From: Labia minor
Taxonomy: Eukaryota > Arthropoda > Insecta > Dermaptera > Spongiphoridae
Assembly: GCA_963082975.1 (NCBI GenBank)
Contig: OY720350.1
Location: forward strand, 46,206,734 to 46,270,733
Length of the DNA: 64,000 nucleotides
Direction: 5' to 3'
In this document: positions 58,881 to 64,000 of the stretch, piece after piece
Position numbering within the stretch: position 1 is the first letter of the stretch
Layout of the letters: every line of letters begins with the position of its first letter
The notes under the pieces: model-generated
Databases searched by the model: none
What the model saw: the letters and a program-made list of their open reading frames with translations, nothing else
Told to the model about the DNA's origin: nothing
Program-made: the position numbers and the translations under genes

Positions 58881-59104
58881 CTGGAGTGTCTCCACTCGAC
58901 TATCTTGAAATTTGAATTGGATTAAATAACATAATATATTATATTTAACTTAAATTTATTTAATTATAAATTATAAATTAAAATTAATAAATAATATTTA
59001 TTAAACCGGCGCATGTTTGGCTCTTTGTTGATGGCACCACATCACGTGTTGGCGCGTGATTTGCAGTGTTAAAAAATTAATTCTGGTACTTTCAGCGAGA
59101 TAGT
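58881..59104 (-). mobile_element. Family A copy A14, minimal deletion derivative
   Basis: Only 224 bp. The hairpin end (58881), inverted repeat and A/T-rich part are normal up to GGTACTTTCAGCGA. The next bases are GATAGT, the far terminus. The joint lies on the short sequence GCGA, which occurs at both sides of the missing ~375 bp. Core, microsatellite and sense-5' block are all gone. Confidence 0.88.
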
Positions 59105-61392
59105 AAAAAAAAATGTGTATTATATATAATATATAAAGAAATTAATGAATATTTAAAATAAATTTCTAAGTTAATAACCTTTTTTTAACTAACAAATCAA
59201 ATTTAACATGTAAATTATATGTAAATAAATTTTTTATTTCTCAAAAAAAAAAAAAAAATTAGAATAAAGAAGTTTGGTTTATTTTTGTTATACAAACTAG
59301 TTTGCAATTAGACAATTTATATTACATTTATTTTTTAATTTTTAAAGCACCTCATCCATCGTGTGAACTCACGATTTCTATATCCACAATCTTTTTTTAT
59401 TTAAATTGAAATAAAACTTATAATAATATGTAGTAGTATAAATTATAATATATATTATATAAAGATAAAGTAACATTTTCTTATCATATATTATTAAATC
59501 TGAAATGTAATAATACATATTATTATCTGATTTATCGATAAATTAGAAATTCTTGCTGTTGCTATGTAGACGTAGATTTAATTTATTAGGAATACAAATT
59601 TTTATAATTTTGTTAAAATAAATAACAAATATTATATATTAATTATTTATAGATTATTTGAAGAATAAAATTATTAATATATTTCATTAAAAATTATTTA
59701 AAAAGAAATGAAAGGACTCTTTGCTAAATATTCAGATAATTTCTTAAAAAAGGCATTAAAAATTAATTATATGGTATTCAATGTGTTGAAATAATCATTA
59801 GGGCATAATAGATAAAATAATTTATCTATATATATGTTATATGTAAGCAATAAGTGATTAAATTTTATAATAATTACATAAGTTTATTTTGTTTATGATG
59901 ATTTATTAATCAACATAAAATCGTACCGATTTATTTTAGTTTAGAAGTAAACAAAGGAAAGAATAATTAATAAAAATATTTAAATCATTAATAAATCCCT
60001 ACTATGTATAAAAAAAAATATTATAAATGATAATTTTTTTTTTTACTTATGACATAATATTATTTATAAATTATAAAAAATATCTAAGCATTTAGTATAT
60101 ATATATATATATTAATATATATGTAAAAAATAAGTTTAAAATAATGTAAGCCATATGACATCGTTTTTTTTTTTACAAAACGTATAAACTATTTTTCTTG
60201 TTTATTCATTTCAAAAAATATTATTATAAAAAGTTTTTGTTAAAAAAGATTGAACAAAATAGTTTGAATTTTATTTTTAAAAAAAAATGTACAATATACA
60301 TATACACCTAAAATTTTGTTTATTTCTATTCATATATTCTATAAATTGAGTCAGTTGATTTGATGCTTTGACCCGTCCCCTAAGAAAGGTGACCTCTGTA
60401 AAAATAATGCGTGCCATTTATCTTATTTCCTATTTGTTAGTTATGAATGTCATTCGGATTATGAAGATCGGTCTTATTTCGTAAAAGGTTCAATATTAGT
60501 CATCAAATACTTTAATAGAATAGAATGGATTCGTTTTAGTGAACTGAGACCTTTTCAATGCATGAGTTACTTATTCACGTTCCGAATCTTGAGTTGACAA
60601 AAATGTTCTTGGATGAAAATAGATTCAATGAGTTCCAGTAAGTAAAAAAGAAATATAACGCAGAATTCTCTACTAAATCCTACTAATCATCATGATTATT
60701 ATATATATATAAACTTTAGAGGTTATTCAAGGACGAAAAGGATTCAACAGATTGGATTCAATGTAAAAATGAATAAAAAACATTAACAAAATATAAATAA
60801 AATAGAAAATTATTTTATAAATCAGGTAAAAAAAAAAAATAGAATAAAATAATCATTTTTTTTATCCTTTTAAAGAGGAGAAAAAAAAATCAAAATTAGC
60901 TTGATTAGTATTTATACATCTTTCATTTTCTAATCTTATTAATTTAAAAAGAGATCAGTAGAAATGATCTGTACTAAATGACTGATCCATTAAACTTGGG
61001 GAAAAATAGAACATATTTCATTAAGCTTGAAATAATTAATTAAAAATAATAAACAATTAAAATAAAGGTAATCTTATATGGACTAAGATCCCAATTAAAA
61101 AAATAATAATATTATGAGTATCATATATATAAAGAAAAAAAATAAAAAATAAAATGGAGTTATAAATTTCATTAAAAATAAATAAATGGTGTGTTCAGGG
61201 GCGTAGTAATTAATTTTTAATTTGATTTTTTTCTACAAGTCCATTTTAATAATTAAATGAACTTATAAAATTAAATAATAAATTCAATATATAAATGATA
61301 AAATCTTAAACTAGGATAATTAATAAAATATAATTTGCATGCAGTAATAAAGGATGATAAAACATTTATTTCGAAATTCACATTTTTCATTT
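59105..61392. other. Long AT-rich stretch with one complex block
   Basis: Positions 60350-60640 are moderately complex and look unique, without an ORF. A CAGGGGCGTAG at 61198-61208 resembles a hAT start but has no partner. The rest is A/T-rich. Confidence 0.5.
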
Positions 61393-61565
61393 TCTTCTCA
61401 AATCACGAGGTAGTCTGCTATTAATGAATGTCAAACAAAAACTAAAGACCCATCAAATTCAAATTTCAAATTTCAATAAAAGTCAGCTTATAGTTGTTGA
61501 CAGGAGCAGTATTGACATTTCATTTAAGTGACAGGAAATTTAAAAAGTCACGGACTTATTGACTT
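61393..61565 (-). mobile_element. Mariner fragment, copy M3
   Basis: Matches one end of M1/M2: CAAATCACGAGGTAGTCTGC, the TTAATGAATGTCAAACAAAA stretch, and the terminal AAAAGTCACGGACTTATTGAC. It stops before the last ~10 bases of the terminal repeat and has none of the transposase region. Same orientation as M2. Confidence 0.8.
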
Positions 61566-62570
61566 ATATACCTACTAGTGTGATGATGAGGATTATTTTC
61601 TGTTATACGTTAATATTTCACAAGGAAGAGATAAGTATACATTCTAAAATAAAATTTAAAAAATCTCTAATATTATATCATTATTTTTTAAACATTTTTT
61701 TATCATTATTTTTTAATTATTTTTTAAACATTTTTTTAATCATTATTTTTAAATTGATCGATACATTATTATAGAACTGTAAGAGAAAGTAAGAAGTCAT
61801 AAGCAAGCATATTTTTTTTTTCTTTAATTCCTTATTATCATCATGAGTAATCTTTTTTAAATTTAGCCAGAGGTTTAGTACGAAAAAAAAGAAAGAAAGC
61901 CAGTCCCACCTGTATAAGGTTTCAGTTTATTTATTTATTTATTTGTTTGTATCTCCATATAATATTTGCAAAAATAAATTCTAAAAATAGACTATAAACA
62001 ATGAATGTAAAACTTGATTATGAATTTCAACATAACAGAAACGAGCTTTTTTTTTATATATAGCTGCAAATTAAAGTTTATTTTTCAAAATCCACCGTTA
62101 TTACGAGCAATGGCGCCAACGGAGGGGGTCTTGGAACATACCGTTGAGACAGGCAAGTTTTTCGTAATGCAAATTAGAACATTTCAAAGTTGAAAAAAAA
62201 ACGATTAATAAAGTTAATATACATATTTCAATCAAATTAATAAAAAAAAGGAGATTAATAAAGATTTTGCCCCAGAAAAAAGATTTGTTTTTTTTTTTTT
62301 AATTTTAATTTTATTACCCATCGGTATTTAATCTAATCTTATTTAAGCTAACCTTCATATTTATTTTTCATATTATTTAATTTTAATTATATATTATGAA
62401 TATATTTAGTCTCTTATATATTCAGTAAAACCAGTAATAAAATATAAAATATTTTTCAATAAATAATTTCTTTCTTTTCTTTTTAAGTGAAATATTTTGC
62501 AAATCAATTAATTTTGAGCAGGGATCCAGTTATATTATCTTAACATTATCTATTTATAAAATTTACTTAT
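61566..62570. other. AT-rich sequence, nothing recognised
   Basis: Includes a small complex patch at 62095-62150 with ATGGCGCCAACGG, which alone is not enough to call a primer binding site. The 71-codon frame at 61559-61774 is A/T-derived and not called. Confidence 0.5.
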
Positions 62571-62858
62571 GTACTGTGAGCTCCCTGGGGAGCCGCGACG
62601 CCGTCATAAGGGAGCGGTAAAAAATTTTTCCTAATACTTGAAATTTTTTGGTTCTTAAAAAAAAATCTAAGCTTTTGAACATTTCGTATTTTTTTTTTTT
62701 TAATTTTTTCAAATGATTCTAAATAAGAAAAAAAAAAAAAAGTTAAACCATTCCCGGTTTGGTGTTTTCGAAATAATATGGTCCCCTAATTAAGGGAGCC
62801 GCGGAAAAAATCCGCTGTATTATGGAAGACGTATACCCAAAAAGTTTTGGAACCTCTG
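62571..62858 (-). mobile_element. hAT element fragment
   Basis: On the minus strand it begins CAGAGGTTCCAAAACTTTTT, then GGGTATACG, a classical hAT terminus. Subterminal GCGGCTCCCTTAATTAGGG near 62794-62812 and GAGCTCCC / GGGAGCCGCG near 62580-62598 are further hAT-like repeats. The opposite terminus and a matching 8-bp duplication were not found, so the left limit is approximate. Confidence 0.6.
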
Positions 62859-63294
62859 TACTAGGGGAAGAGGTCAGTATACACTTTACTGTTTTAATTA
62901 ATTAAATTGAAGTATATATTTTTAATAAATATGTATTTTATTTTATAATAATTTGTCTCATGTTTGAGTAATAGTATAATATATGGTTGGATATGGTTTT
63001 ATTCATTTGGATTTCAAATAAATGTCTATATTGATTTATAAACATTTTGTTTAACGGATATATGAAATGTATTCTAACTGTATCATGACATTATGTCAAT
63101 TTTTACTATGATTCTTATCATTACAAAGAAACATTTTTAATATTATTCATTGATTTGGGGAAAACCTTTTTGATATATTAATAAAAATATGACCATATAT
63201 TACATATTAAATATCATAGCTTGTTTAATTACAATTAATTATTTAATAAATAAAACATTTATATTAATTATATATTAATTTAATAAATAAATAA
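62859..63294. other. AT-rich sequence, nothing recognised
   Basis: No ORF or element ends seen. Confidence 0.6.
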
Positions 63295-63914
63295 GTTGAC
63301 CTGTGGCCAGGTCCGAACCGACCGACGGTTTGAAGTAAATTAATTTCCAGCTACAGAAACAATTTCAAATAATTTTAATATATCTATTAATGTAATAAAA
63401 AACAGATATGATACATAAATAATAAATATAAACATTTTTAATTTTATATTATTTATAATATATATGTAAGACCAGGCTGTGACGTCATGAATGGCTGGAT
63501 GACGTCATATAATTTTAAATCAAGAAAAAACTAATAAATATGATTTTCCCGAGGATGAAACCAATATAAAGTGTATGATTCGTGGTGATATATTAAAAAA
63601 TCTCCTCATGTGAAATTTGGTGTGAAAATAACCCTTCCCTTCCTATCGTCGATCGCTAATACTACCACTTCCGGTTTCCGGATTTGCACCAAAAGTTGAT
63701 CAATTCATCCCACTGATGCATTAAGTAAATATACCAAATTTCATCATTGAGCCGTTCGGGCTGTACACATCTATACGGACGGACAGACGGACAGACATCA
63801 TGCTAAAAATACTTTTTTCTGTTTAGAAAATGCATGATTCGTGGAGATATGTAAAAATCTCCACATGTGAAATTTGGTGTGAAAACAATACCTCCCTTAC
63901 TATCGTCGGTCGGT
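63295..63914 (-). mobile_element. Family B copy B2
   Basis: Inverse of B1 with the same termini (ACCGACCGACGATAGT at 63914, hairpin GACCTG-GCCA-CAGGTC at 63298-63313) and both TGACGTCA palindromes. The duplicated 5' block is also present. The microsatellite is much shorter than in B1 (GTCC/GTCT units at 63777-63795). A deletion of about 8-10 bases cuts the core motif (TTTCATCATTGAGCCG). Confidence 0.78.
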
Positions 63915-64000
63915 AAAAAAAAAGTGAGGAAAATTTTAGAATTATTATGTAATTATAGTATATTAAAATAAGTATGACTAAAAGAGCGAGTTCTTCTTCT
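63915..64000. other. AT-rich end of window
   Basis: Nothing recognised in the last bases. Confidence 0.6.

Overview
The window is very A+T-rich (by eye about three quarters or more A/T), full of dinucleotide microsatellites and poly(A)/poly(T) runs, and has no recognisable host gene. It looks like a repeat-dense intergenic or heterochromatic piece of an animal nuclear genome. Mariner elements with 34- and 41-residue DDE spacing, hAT elements, CTAG-ending Helitrons, Helentron-like short elements, a LINE with an endonuclease/reverse-transcriptase-type C-terminus and a tRNA-derived SINE together suggest an arthropod. I cannot name the species.

Nearly everything that can be interpreted is a transposable element or its wreckage. 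The most abundant is family A (14 copies, about 220-605 bp, both strands): read in its sense direction it starts ACTATCTCGCC, carries a variable (GT)n-type microsatellite, and ends with an inverted copy of its start followed by a small hairpin. Family B (two full copies at 2.6 and 63.3 kb, one fragment at 22.0 kb) has the same architecture with different termini. Both fit the description of Helentron-associated (DINE-1/HINE-like) rolling-circle elements. Family C is a classical Helitron set (9.9, 29.1, 34.8, 40.4 kb) with 5' TC, 3' CTAG, two GC-rich terminal hairpins and mostly A|T target sites. Families A, B and C share a short core motif after the microsatellite.

Coding wreckage: the C-terminal part of an endonuclease/exonuclease/phosphatase-type domain (32.5 kb) next to Helitron 5' sequences; LINE reverse-transcriptase pieces at 6.3, 35.4, 42.4 and 50.0 kb; mariner transposase remnants at 2.2, 25.4 and 26.6 kb; and a DD41D transposase remnant at 42.7-43.0 kb whose reading frame is fused to the LINE into which it jumped. 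None is intact.

Layout: 0-8 kb A, B, mariner and LINE pieces; 8-20 kb mostly plain AT-rich DNA with one Helitron, one SINE and one hairpin MITE; 20-27 kb A copies and mariners; 29-33 kb a composite Helitron region with endonuclease remnant; 34.7-41 kb Helitrons that captured LINE sequence, and a hAT element holding an A copy; 42-43 kb LINE plus DD41D element; 44-59 kb more A copies, family D, a hAT MITE and a GC-rich island; 61-64 kb mariner, hAT and B remnants. Three stretches (18.4-18.7, 20.1-20.25, 52.44-52.6 kb) stand out from the AT background as possible regulatory DNA, but this is inference.
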